Of a stretch of DNA of 64,000 bases, positions 37,840 through 49,900 are shown piece after piece. A model generated the notes under the pieces. That model did not search any database, had not been told where the DNA came from, and saw nothing but the letters and a program-made list of their open reading frames with translations. The stretch is from positions 2,003,024-2,067,023 of the forward strand of contig HG738140.1 of assembly GCA_000499405.2 (NCBI GenBank). The letters are read 5' to 3'. The DNA is from Onchocerca volvulus (Eukaryota; Nematoda; Chromadorea; Rhabditida; Onchocercidae). Numbering within the stretch: the first letter of the stretch is position 1; each line of letters starts with the position of its first letter. Position numbers and translations under genes: made by a program.

Positions 37840-38000
37840 TTTATGCATTACTGTGTAAATAGTAAGCATTTGTCGATAGAAACTGTGATTACTTCGATTT
37901 TTGATTTATTCGTTTAAAATTTCCATTTTCTTCTTAATCCCATTTGTTTTTCAATTTTTTCAAACTTTCACAACCATGATATTGCATCTTTTTTTCTTTG

Positions 38001-38010
38001 TTCCATTTAG
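38001..38010 (+). promoter_or_regulatory. Candidate trans-splice acceptor of downstream operon gene
   Basis: TTCCATTTAG ends at 38010, 22 nt before the ATG at 38033 and 171 nt after the prx-5 stop. It follows a T-rich tract. Such a site would receive a spliced leader in a polycistronic transcript; direct evidence is lacking. Confidence 0.45.
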
Positions 38011-39307
38011 CATTATTTCATGTAATCCATTGATGCCCGACCAATCAGTGATTCCAATTTTTGATAACTGTAAGAACAAACCAGTCTATTCTACTTCGAC
38101 TTCCCTTTATGGTAAAAATATTGATACTGTAGAAGAATGGGATTCAATTACTCCACCACCATATAAAGTTATTGGCATCGTAATTCGCGCGCCAAATGCA
38201 ATACATGAAGTTGAGGAAAAAATCATCTCCACGATTAAAGAAAGTAGTACAGTATATGGTAGTGGCAGTAATGGAAAAGATCAGCTTTACGTGCACGGAA
38301 TAGCAAAAGAATCTGAAGAATCTAACAGTATGTTCAATTCCAAACATGACGAAATGAACAGAAATTTTGAAGATATGACTTTGAATTATAAAACGCCTAC
38401 AGAGAACAGCATAACTAAGCATAACTCTTCAGCACATTTTTTTCCAAATACAAATTCGACAGTTACACTGGAATTTACGACCTCTACATCCAGTACTATG
38501 AATGATACTTTCAAGAAAATTCAGAATAAGTTAAATTTTGGGAAATTTGTGTCAGATTTGCAAATTATCGATATAGTGGAAATTTTCAATATTTTAATTA
38601 CGTTAATATCGCCTAATTTATCTTCAGAAGTGACTAGCACAACTCACTATTCCTCAGTATTAGATAATTCTACATTCAGAAGTGCAAAGGATGAATTTTT
38701 CGATGAAGTGGATACGCAAACTGTAACATATTTTACGGAAAAGGCGTTGGATAAAACATTTTCACAAATGCATCGAAATGGCGAATCGGAAATGAGTCGT
38801 ATAAAAGGAATGGAAGAGCTTATAAATGGCAAACATTCTGGCAACAGTCTAGATACAGATGATTATGCAGTTGTCAAGAGCGAACAAGATCATGCGAAAT
38901 TTGAAAAGAATTCGAAATTAAGTCCACAAGTGATTTCTAGATCAGAATTTGCAAAAAATGGTATCAATGAACAAGAAAGTGGCTTAATAAATAATTGTGA
39001 TCACAGTGGTGCATCGAAGGAAGATTCAGGACAACGAAAGATATCAAACTGCAAAACAGTAGTTGAAACGAAACATTGGGAGCCACGAGATGAAATGCAT
39101 GAAAAATATAACGAAGAGCATGAAAAAGATAGCAAATCTCCTGTTTTAGTACATTTTGAGAAAACTTTTTGGGAAAAATTGGTTGCAGGTTTGAAATGCT
39201 CCCAACGGGATTGCAAAGAAGCACTAAGACCTACGGAAAGTGTTCGCAGATATTTAATTGAACCATCAATAAGTCGAGCCAGGAAACATAGCAATGGACA
39301 ATCGTAG
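38011..39307 (+). CDS. Uncharacterised single-exon protein downstream of prx-5
   Basis: I do not recognise this protein. The frame is open from 37901, but the likely start is ATG at 38033, behind a candidate trans-splice acceptor CCATTTAG that ends at 38010; this gives 424 aa (MPDQSVIPIFDNCKNKPVYS...). The upstream in-frame part is Phe-rich and looks non-coding. Visible: a PPPY motif (TPPPYKV, about residue 48) of WW-domain-ligand type, a low-complexity Ser/Thr/Asn-rich middle, acidic and Lys-rich stretches (320-390), and a basic C-terminus. No signal peptide or membrane segment. Codon use and length (1.3 kb uninterrupted in DNA with many stops) support a real gene. The acceptor is 171 nt after the prx-5 stop, the spacing expected inside a nematode operon. 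No introns, unlike all neighbours. Confidence 0.75.
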
Positions 39308-42300
39308 GCTTTATCTTTTTAGTATCTTTTTTTTTTTATGATTATCTTTTTATCAAAATTTTTTTTTTTATTTCCTGTTTTGGATGACCTTTCATACAGA
39401 ACCATTTATATATATATATGAATGACCTTTCCTACAGAACACTCATTTGTTCTAAAAAAAAGTAATCACTGAAAGATATTATTATTCCCAAGGAATATAT
39501 CTAATAGCTCAGTATATATAGATATTTATTTATTTTATCACTAGTCATCAACTTTTCTATTCTGCAAACATATCAAAGGTTTATTAATGTTTTCAATATT
39601 ATTTCATCCATATTGTTATATTTAGGCATTATTTGATCCTGTCATCGATTAGAACATATCTGTTAGAAGCTCTCTAAATTGCATCATTTTTTTCTGCTTT
39701 CAATTTTAAAAAGAATGATTGATTTTTCATTTGAAATTCAAGTAATCGCAATAAAATGATGATTAAAAAGCATAGTTGGTACATTTCCTATTGTTCAATT
39801 GTATATGATGTACGATTGTTGTTTCATCAAGGTCATATCTATCTTCTCTTGCAGTAATATTGTCGATCAGAAGTCATGTGTTGTTACTTTTCAACTTAAT
39901 ATGTTGTCTATATGCGCAGTAGTTTTACCTTGAAAATTTCCACTTTTCTTTTTTTTTTTTTTTTTTTTAAAGATCGATGACAGGTATCTGCGAAATTTTT
40001 GATTATAAACTTAGGATTTGAAATTGGAAATAAAATTTTTTTTTGATTAAGTTGTAACAAAAGAATCTCTTGTTATTTGTTTTAAACTAAAAGGCATCTC
40101 TCTGAAATAAATGACATCTTCGTAAACATATTAATATATCAAGGATTTTTGACGGATAATATATCGAACAAGACAGAAACAGGTGAAGGTCATTCTGATA
40201 AATATCTTATTAACCTATTAGATATCTTGAAGTTGCAGCAGTTTAAGTAGTAAAGCATGAATTATTCGAATTTTACCGAATAATATTATGGAGCCTTCTG
40301 TCATCTTTTATATGATTACTGTAGTCATTGAACTACAGTGTAATTCATCAATGATAGTCTTTACTCTCAGTAAACATTTCGATCTTTATTTCATTTGATA
40401 TTTTAAAAATTTCATATTTTTTCGAAGAAAAATGAACTCAATCATTTTTTGTATTTATTAGATTGTTAAAATTTCGAAAATAAAAATTTGCTGCTCATAA
40501 TTGTCATCTAAGCTCATCATTTGTTCGAACTTTTTGCCTTCTCCAGTTCGATTAACATGACTGATTTGGAAAATATGAGGAGAAAAGAGGAGAAAAAAAA
40601 AAAATTACAAGTTTGTTGTTAAAAAATTAACTTTTGCGCTAAAAAATGCTCAATTACTGCTCACAACTCTGAGCGCTATTTCAAAAGTACTTCTTTCATA
40701 CTATAAAATTTAAACTTGGAATTTTTCTTAGCATAACTTCGTTAGCATAAATGACTCAAATTACTTCTTATAATTCTACAATTTTCTTCCATTTAGATAA
40801 ATTTGTTCGTTTTTATTATAAAAATTTGAAAGTACAAAAAAAAAAAAGAAGGATGAGATAAAAACGATGAAATTTTTTATTTATTCTTCTATTAATTACT
40901 CAAATAATTTACTTAAAGTAACTAATCTTTATTAAAACAAATGAATCCTTGAAATTTAAAATGTTTTACGCTTGGTTAAGTTTATATTTTATTTTTCTTC
41001 AAATTATTGCTTTTAATTTTATTCTACTTGACATTCATAATCGATCAAATTAATTGTTGAAAGAAATATCTAGTACATAAATTTAAAATTTATTTTAATT
41101 TGCTAAAGTTTGATTTAATTTAATTTTATATTTGTTTCATCAATTCTATTGCTTTTTTCCGAAGAAGAAGAAACTGTCACCTTACAAATACATCGATCAT
41201 TAATTAAAATATCATCATTTCAGAGAGAAGAATTTTAAAAGACCTAAGAACAGCAATGTTATTGTAATGGTGAAGAGATGTAAAAATCGAATAATGCAGA
41301 AATAATTTTGTAAGAAATAAATTTTTTTTTTAGCAAAAATTTTCAACATTTTTCAATCAGTAAATTTGCTCTGTTCTCATTAAATTTTTGATGATCATCA
41401 ATTTTGCTAAAAATGCTAAAATTTATGACAATTTCAAAAACGATTCATAACTCATTGAAATTTATGAATTAATATGTTTTTTTTTTTTTTTTTTTTAGCT
41501 ATAAAATTATTAATTGCTGTAAAATCAGTAACTGTAAAATTAGTAATTAATTTATAATTCAAATTATAAATTCAGATTATTTTAAAAATAATCGATTCAT
41601 ATTTGAATGAATGAAATTTTCTTACGAATATAATAAAATTTCTGCACATATTTATTTTTGTTGATATCCGAAATTCCCTTAAATTAATTCAATCTTCAAT
41701 CTTCAAAATTAAAATTTATCGATATTTTGCAATAATCATTTTTAGAGCTGATTAAATTGATCACTTTTACATAGCAGTATTATCCTGAAATGAAATTCAC
41801 TATATGGTCTGAAAGATCGTACATTAAATGATTTTTGTGTTTGAAAGAAACTCGAGGTTTAGTTTTTTTTTTTTCTTGTCATTTGTAAAAAATTCTGATA
41901 AAATAGAAAAATCGTAGTATCAAAAATGAAATAAGTTGTTTGGTAACTTTTTTTTTTTTTTTTTTTTGTTAAGAAGGATTGACATTTCAAGAAAGTTCAA
42001 AAAATACTTTGTTTTTTTTAGTATAGTCATCTTGCTTTTATATGCGACTGTTATTTGTCAAAAATTCATTCTAATCATATTTTTCATTTTAACTTCATAA
42101 ACAGAAAAATTAGCTCATACTTTGAATTTTTGTTTACGTACGTGAACATACGTATATACGTGTATATATCCATATATATGTATTTGTGCTTTGAAATGAA
42201 ATATGATGACATAATAAATGATTTTAACTGTCAATGAAATGCTTTTTTTTTTTTTCAAATATTTTTTAGAAATCTAAACTTTTATTTTTTACTTATAACC

Positions 42301-43914
42301 AAATTCATAAATATCTTACCCTTATTTTCATTTTCTTTCAATTATACAAAAAAATTATTCCTTCATTTATTGATTCACTATGTCAACCGGTATTTTGTGC
42401 AGCAATGCGTATTAATTTTTGATATAATATTTCGAAATAATTCCTATTAACGTTTGCTTATAAACACAAACACACACCTATTCTCACAATTGATTATTAA
42501 TTAGTCCTTCAATTCCGATTTTTCCGGCATTTCTTACTGTAACCGATAGTGCATTTTTTTAATTTACAACCGATTCCAGTTTTTTTTTTTTGGCGGTATC
42601 ATTTTCACTGAATTTCTTTTCCATTATAATGTGTATAAGAAAGCGAACGAAATTTTTAGCATCCGAGAGAATCCATTTTGAAAAACTGAAAAATCTAATC
42701 AAAATTTTGATAAATAATCATAAAATATATTCCATCACATAGACCAACGTGTATTGATCTTTGATGAAGTTCAAACTATTTGATTTCAATATTTGAATAT
42801 GCCACGGTGTATAATTGATAATTCCGTACCATCATACCATCATTAATTCATCCGAAATACAATCAATAAATTAATGAAATATTTCTTCTCTTTTTCGTCA
42901 TTAAATCAAGAAACTTTTTTTTGTGTCATCAGAAATAAGACAACCATTTCGTCTGTCCTATTTTTTTTTTCTCAAGTATACAGTAGCGAATTCATTTCAA
43001 TTTATCCGGGTGTAATAATTATCATTCATTGTCTTTTGAATTTATCAACATGCCTGCCTAAAAAGCACAACAGGTTCAATAATTACTCCTATATACTGTA
43101 TAACAAAAATGAGGAGCATATCAGGTACTCCTTATCACTGTATCATTTGTTTTCATCAATATATACTAAAAAATGTTTATTCTGTATTTCATTTTCTATT
43201 CCTTCTATTTTTTCGCTCCTCAATCTTTCTTCTCCTTTTCTTATATTCGTTCTGCCATTTTACATTGTTTTTTTTTCCAAAGAGACAATGTCTATGTATA
43301 CATCTATCAATTCAAATAAACCATTTCGATTATCTTTTTTCATTTTTCCATCGATCATTTTTCTTTTCTTTGAATTATGATGCTCGTGATGCACCTACAG
43401 GAGAAATTAATGTCTCTGGACTCGACAATATTGATATAAGCCACAGAAATTATGCAGCTGCTTTTTTTTATTTTATTTGATTTTTATGAAGATATGCTGT
43501 AAAAGTTAAAGATAGCATGCAAAATATAGAAGCATATTGTCAAGTACTTGCAATATTGCAAATATATATTTAACGATAACGTAATATGATTTAGTATATG
43601 CAACAGGGAAATGGAAGAAAATTATTTCAACTATTTAAACAAAAGAGATCAGGATAGGATAAATGATATTACCGGAGGTATTCATAGAATATATCACTAT
43701 CAGCAAATGAAATGCAAGTTCTCATAATCTTAAATTCATTAATAATTATTAGTAAAGATGTTTGAGAATAAAGAGAGCAAATAATAAGCATTAGATTTTA
43801 TGTTTGAATTCATATATGATCAAATATTTTGCTCTATTTTGTTCACTTGTTCATTTCTTAAGTAATGTTACAACTGTTGCTAAATGCCTGAAACAATAAT
43901 TTTTATTGGCAAAC

Positions 43915-44125
43915 TAGTTGTACCCAGCTACACTCCGCCTGGCCGGTCCAGCTAGTCTATATAAAAAAAAAATGTAAATGTTCGTTTGTTCAAAATCTTA
44001 AAACTCCGGAAGTTCTCAAACACACATCTCATCTATATTAATTTAAAATCTTAGATATCGGAAAGTCCTTATCTGTTGCTTGGAAACTTTGATACAAAAC
44101 TGCATTCGAATATACGCATATTTTT
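43915..44125. repeat. Tandem junction of two Helitron-like repeat copies
   Basis: One copy ends ...GGCCGGTCCAGCTAG (CTAG at 43953-43956) and the next begins directly at TCTATATAAAAAAAAAATG. This is the head-to-tail tandem order often seen for Helitrons (CTAG end, TC start). Downstream follow the family phrases GTTCGTTTGTTCAAAATC, CGGAAGTTCTCAAACACACATC and TGCATTCGAATATACGCA. Confidence 0.6.
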
Positions 44126-44134
44126 ATACACGCA

Positions 44135-44215
44135 TTGTTGTAGCTCAGTCTGGTTAGTGTTGGGGGAAAAAAACTTTGTAATTTGATTAGTCGTTTGGTT
44201 GAACTGAAGATTGAT
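44135..44215 (+). repeat. Possible tRNA-derived SINE head
   Basis: GTAGCTCAGTCTGGTTAGTG at 44140-44159 matches the A-box region of many tRNAs (TRGC-NNAGNNGG). GGTTGAACT at 44197-44205 is a weaker match to a B box, about 45 nt later, compatible with a pol III internal promoter. No acceptor stem or cloverleaf can be closed, so it is not a functional tRNA gene. Weak call. Confidence 0.3.
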
Positions 44216-45096
44216 TCTTGCTATCGTGATTCGGCTAGATCAGCAATAGATGGGAAAAGTTTTTGTGTTTTGTGCGACAGAAATGAATGCTGTTGAGAAA
44301 GGCTTTATTGATTGACGAAGAGTGATTCTTCGTAACAAACAGTAGCAAACAATTATCAGAGAATATCCAGGCAAATTGATCACTGGTTATTCATTCCTTT
44401 GTCACTGATAGAGAAGGATACTATTCAAGTGAATTGTCAGATTGTTGCTACTATTATGTCGCTTTGAACTGTCGAATTGCAATCCCTAAAACTCCGAACT
44501 ATTGCTGTTGCTGCGTCAATTTTCGTCATTTATCTGTGAATTGGAGTGTTCTGATAGTAAACATGTTTGTCGTGTCCCTTTGAAACTATGTCACGCTACT
44601 TGACCTTTAGTACTTTTTGTTAACAAAATTATCGTAACATTTTTCAGGCATATTTGACATCTTTCAGCTTTCGCCCACATTTAATATGTTTAATTTCACA
44701 ATACTTGTGGGTATGCAATATTTTTTGTTGCTCCATTGTCTGCGTAGATTATTTACATTCAAATTATGTTTAAACTGGAGAACCAAATCTATTGTTTCTT
44801 TGCTTATGTAGTGACCTATTCCTGATATTGACAGCATCTGTAAAGAAAGATTTATTCACATTGCCACCAGTGATATGAATCTAACAAAGGGGAGGAGACT
44901 TACTCAATATTGTCCCCAATAATGTGAATTTTAACAAAGCTTACTCTCTTTATTGAACCTGAAATTAATTAGAGAAGTTCCACGTGCAATCACGGCCCCC
45001 CACACGTCTATAAGAACCCAAGCGTAAATACACGCATACGCGATCACTGCATCTTCTGCTTCCTTTCACTACGTAGGTATGGGTGCGTAAAAGACG

Positions 45097-45113
45097 GTCC
45101 GGCCATTCCGGAC
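45097..45113. repeat. Perfect GC-rich hairpin
   Basis: GTCCGG - CCATT - CCGGAC forms a perfect 6-bp stem with a 5-nt loop in an otherwise AT-rich region, at the end of a more GC-rich segment (44985-45115). It resembles the short hairpin found near Helitron 3' ends; the sequence after it (TTGT) is not the CTRR end, so the assignment is loose. Confidence 0.5.
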
Positions 45114-45797
45114 TTGTTAAATTACAATGACATGTTATAACATACTGACCAGGGTCTAAATAAAAAAATAGGGTTCGCTAGGATATTTGCAATGTTCGGT
45201 TTCCAGGAGTTCACCTGTTTTAGTGCTTCTTTTACTCTGTTTAAGTAATATTTGCAACATTTGATTTTTTTAACGATCAGATTGAAATAAGCATTGCAAT
45301 TATTTCTTTTCCCTATGACTTCGACGTAAGAAATATTTTTTCTCATAAAATTTAGCAAGAAATTATGTATCTCACTCTTTACTGCGGAAAAGATTGCACT
45401 GTAATTAAGGTATGAGCCAGATGAGGCACTTATCTGAAATAATATTTTTCGTCATTTAATAATAGTTGATTTGGCCAGCAACACAAAACTGGAAATTTAA
45501 TTAAATTTAATTAATTAATTTTTTATTAATTTCTTGGAAAATTATTCTGAATCAGAAAGATATGTAAACATTTAAATTATCTGTTTCGTTTATCTAAATA
45601 AATATACTCGACATATTGTTCTCCGGTAAAATCTCCTCTTCCCATAGGAAAGTTCAAAATCATTCTCGATAGCAAGTAATAGTGCAATTGGTCTGAAATG
45701 TCAATTTCTTGGTTTGTATTTCGAGAATGCTTAGTTTGAAACAGTAAAGTGTACTAAACGAAGCGCTGGAGAAGTTCGTTTTATGAGTATTAGAGTG

Positions 45798-45899
45798 ATT
45801 AGAAATAATTTAAGAAGCATACCGTATACATATGATTAGAGACAATTAAGAAGCGTACCGTATGCTTATTAGATAATTTAAGGAGCATACCGTATACAG
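45798..45899. repeat. Tandem repeat, three ~34-bp units
   Basis: Three units of the form GATTAGA...AATTTAAGAAGCATACCGTATAC. Each contains the near-palindromic GCATACCGTATGC or GCATACCGTATAC. It is about 1.1 kb upstream of the CELF start. Confidence 0.75.
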
Positions 45900-46206
45900 A
45901 AATAGAAAGAAGCTCGAAATATTACGGAATTCCTAGTTAAAAGCATAAGAAAAAGAAGAAAGATTAAGCATATGGATAGTTGAAAGTAGGACATTTCCTA
46001 AAACCTGCATTATTTTTGTTTTTTTTCTTTTTTTTTTTTTTTTTTTTTGGCGATTTTTATATATATACTCACCAATCATCCCATTCTTCGCTAGCACCCC
46101 TTCTATTATCATTAAAGAAATTATCCGATTTATATGCAAGCAAAACATAAACATATGAATATTTTATTCTAAGAAATTCTAAAAAGGTGAAAGGTGAAAC
46201 TTTAGT

Positions 46207-46250
46207 CTCTTTCTCTCTCTCTCTTTCTCTTTCTCTCTCTCTCTCTCTCT
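46207..46250. repeat. CT microsatellite
   Basis: About 20 CT dinucleotides with occasional TTT interruptions on the plus strand, roughly 0.75 kb upstream of the CELF start. A polypyrimidine tract in the presumed promoter or 5' region of that gene. Confidence 0.85.
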
Positions 46251-46966
46251 TTTATCCTTCATTTACCATTTTCATAGCGCAGATTTATAAACATTATATT
46301 GAACAGAAGTTAGTATTAACAAAATTGACAATTATTTGAATGAATTTACTTCCAAACAAAATTTTAAATTTCACTTTGATTGGTTCTGGTTTTTGTTTTG
46401 TTTGTTTGTTTGTTTTTTTTTTTTTTGTTTTTTCTTGGTGACTTTTATATAATACAGATTCTTCCAGAAAAAGCACAATTGCTTGGACTATTAATCAACC
46501 AGAGAATTTCTATATTTTGGTTTGATTAAATTTCTGTTTATGGAATACAAGAAACAGATGCTCATTTGATTGACAGATGTTGAATAAAATGAATTGGAAA
46601 TAAACTATTTGCCGTGGTTAGAGTGATGTTGATTTTAAGATTTATGTTTCGTGCTCAGATTATTCAATCGAAAAAATTTGAATAAAGGTTAGAAGATTAT
46701 TCTAACTCTTATTTCAAAATTTATAACATTAAAATTACTTCCTTTCATTATCTTCTTTATTTGAAGACTTTTTTGATCATCCAAAGTTCTTTTTTTTTTT
46801 TCTTGTAAGTTCCTATTATATCATGTTAGTAATGCTGATAATAATGTAATGATAATGACAATTAATTGCTGCCATTTTTGATGCTTTTAGAATTCTTAGC
46901 GTTTTAGCGCCGTTTTTGAAGTTATTCTTATAGATTTTTTTTTTTTTTTTTTTCAGAATAGATATA

Positions 46967-49900
46967 ATGAGCAACCAATCGATGCAACAGTCCCAGGCCT
47001 CGTCGACAAGAGAACCCGATCCAGATGCTATCAAAATGTTTGTCGGTCAGGTATGCATTAGTTTTCATTCTTTGTAACAATTATATGTGTTAGAATTTAT
47101 AAAAGACTCATTTTCTAAAATGCGAAGTGTTTTATATAGAACTTGGAAAGAATTATTCTCTCATTTCATCTAATTAATTTTGTTTAGATTCCACGCTCAT
47201 GGGGTGAAGCAGAATGTAGGGAATTATTTGAGCAGTACGGTTCTGTATGTCAGCTGAATGTTCTTCGTGATAAAGTAACACAAACGAGTAGAGGTAAAGA
47301 AAATCTTTTTTTATTTTTTTCAGTGTAGATTAAATGTAATTAATTAACATTTGCAATTTTTTTTTATTTTAGGTTGTTGTTTCGTAACTTATTATAAGCG
47401 GGCCGATGCAATAGCGGCGCAGGCAGCACTTCACAATATTCGCGTTCTACCCCAAATGTATCATCCTGTTCAAATGAAACCTGCTGACATTGAAAACAGA
47501 AATGGTATGCATCTTGTTTTAAATTTCATATTTTCTTTCCTTTTTTTTTCTTCCTACTTTTTTTTCTTTTCATTATAAGTTTTACTTAGTTTATTAAGTA
47601 TTCCGAATAATTGTTATCGAAACAACAATGCATCATAGGAACTAGCGTCAAAAATGAGTTGTATTAGTTTAGATTGAAGCATTCAACCTGATTTCACATT
47701 TTCATACTTCGATTTTTGCTTATTTTTTTTTGCTTAATGAATATTATGTGTAGTAAATGGATCGAAAAGGTGTGATAATATCCAGGATTGAATATATTTC
47801 GATGTTTTCATTCTCTGAAACTGATGATCTGCGTTGTATTGCAGAAAGAAAATTGTTTGTTGGTATGTTAAATAAGAAACTTACTGAAGACGATGTGCGT
47901 GAAATGTTTATGCAGTTCGGACACATCGAAGACTGTACTGTTTTGAAGGATTCAGAAGGAAAAAGTCGAGGTATATCTGCGTTTTTTTGTTGCCACTGCA
48001 ATGGTAGTGATCAGAACTAGAAAAAATTCTATGATCAGAACTAGAAAAAATAACTGAATAAAACAGTCAGTCGAAAAAGCGTAAATTAATCCAGTATGAC
48101 TAATTAATCATTTTTTTTTTTATGTTCGTGTAGAAATTATTGGTATTACACTGCTTTTATATTCTTAAAAAATGAAATTAGTCAAATGATTTAAGTGCAG
48201 GGCATATGAAATTTACAATGGAATTCTTCAATTAAGATTTAATAGAGTGATATTATTAAAATCTTTTATAAAGTATGCAATATTGATGGAGTATTTGATA
48301 GAGTCTGAAGCATGAGTGAAGCGAGTTTCTAATAGTCGATTTAAATTAATTTCGAACGACCATTGCATTTATGATCATCAAATAATTATTAGACTTAAAA
48401 TGGTTGTTTATTAGTGAAAGTGGCCTAAATTAGACAACTTGGCAAATTAGTTAGTTCTTTTCGTTCCAAATGCAAAAATTACTCATTTTACATTGCTGTT
48501 GACCCCAATCCGACTTAAACTTATCTTTGGAAGATTTGCAACAGTTAAGAAATATCAGAACAAAGCAGAATATATGTTCCAGAACTTTCAGAGTATTACG
48601 AATTAGTGAGTATTTTGAATAGAGCAACTGAAGGGAAGCATTGCAGTCTTTTTTTAATCGGCTATAAGACTGCCTTTCAGAAAATAGACTGCATATGACT
48701 ATGCGATTATGCCATTGTCATGAAATAGAGATGGAATTTTTCAACTAAGGTTTAGAATGATATTGTGGTTACAGAAATTACTATTTAAAACTTTTTATAA
48801 GGCAACCTTCTATATTTTGTTTTGCGCGACATGATAGTCCTCGTGATTCTGGTGATATATGTCATGTTGGCAAGAGGACTATAAATTTGTAAACCAAATG
48901 CATGAATGTCAGAAGTGTTCATTGTCAAATTAGGTAATTACATTGTTCATAGTGCTTCAGTGTAATTATGTGTTCCGTGTTTGTAAACTAATTCATCTAT
49001 ATGGATCTTAGAACACTTGCCAATCTTTTGTTCTAGCTTATTTGAAAGTTATTTAGTAATAATAAATTAAATATTTTTGATTTAGGTGTTAATATACACT
49101 GACTTAGTTTTTTTGAATAATCTCGAATTTTCTATTTAAGATTCTTTTAGCTGTTGTTCTAGGCATCTAGTATAAATCTGTGGTTTTTTTTTGATTTACT
49201 TATGATTGCAAATAAGAAATATGAGGATTGATTTTGTTTTTTCTTTTCCTTTTTTTTCCATGTTCCTTTTTTTTCATGTTGTCCTTGTCACAGAGATTGT
49301 TTGTTGAGCGTAACTTTTTGTTCCAGGCTGTGCCTTTGTGACGTTTGCTCATCGTTCCTGTGCGCAACACGCAATCAAACAAGTGCATCTATCTCAAACT
49401 ATGGAGGTACTCCGTCACTCACCTGTACACATTTTTTTTTTCTTGAAGTACATCCGATAAAGTATCGTATGTTACTCAACTTACCGTTCACTAGCTTGCA
49501 CTAGCAATGCTTTATATTTTTACTTATTGATAATTGCTTCAGTAAGCTCTTTTTTTCATTGGAGTGATACATATGATTGTATGGATCTTAGCTTTATACT
49601 TAGATTATGCTGACTACGTTTTAAAATACTATGATTTATGTTAGATGGTTATTCGTTGCACTGATAGCGTAATTGGAGAAACATAAGGCAATTATTATTA
49701 CTTTCCATCAATTGATAAATGTTTTTTGAATCCTAATTCAAAAAACAAATCTGTTTTGTTAACGTTTGACGTTGGAATGAATTGGTTGTTTTAATATATC
49801 TGTGTTATTTCCGTAAAATTTTTAACTTTTTTTCCTTTTTTTTTTTCTTTTTTTTAATGATGGAATTAAATATCAAACTGTTTTTGTGAAGTCCTTTTGT

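Larger units (their letters stand above)
39308..46966. other. Long intergenic region with repeat debris, no firm gene
   Basis: 7.7 kb between the unknown ORF and the CELF gene. It contains homopolymer T runs (39949-39969, 41941-41967, 46024-46048), an AT/TATA-type simple repeat (39405-39418), protein-like patches at 43381-43724, Helitron-like repeat and hairpins (43915-45120), a tRNA-like A/B-box pair (44141-44207), a ~35-bp tandem repeat (45798-45899), and a CT microsatellite (46207-46250). The long frames at 42874-43480 are Phe/Ser/Ile-rich T-strand shadows. The last 1-2 kb is likely the CELF promoter and 5' region. Confidence 0.5.

Noticed and set aside
37901..38032. Signal-peptide-like start of the ORF downstream of prx-5
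   Set aside because: The hydrophobic stretch is upstream of the best trans-splice acceptor and reads as T-rich spacer.
38144..39294. Minus-strand frames of 65-97 aa
   Set aside because: Antisense shadows of the 424-aa plus-strand ORF.
42874..43480. Frames of 168 and 123 aa, plus strand
   Set aside because: Phe/Ser/Ile-rich low-complexity translation of T-rich DNA, two overlapping frames, no recognisable domain. Only the tail near 43381 was kept as a weak finding.
44140..44215. Functional tRNA gene
   Set aside because: A box good, but no acceptor stem, anticodon arm or strong B box; reported only as a possible SINE.
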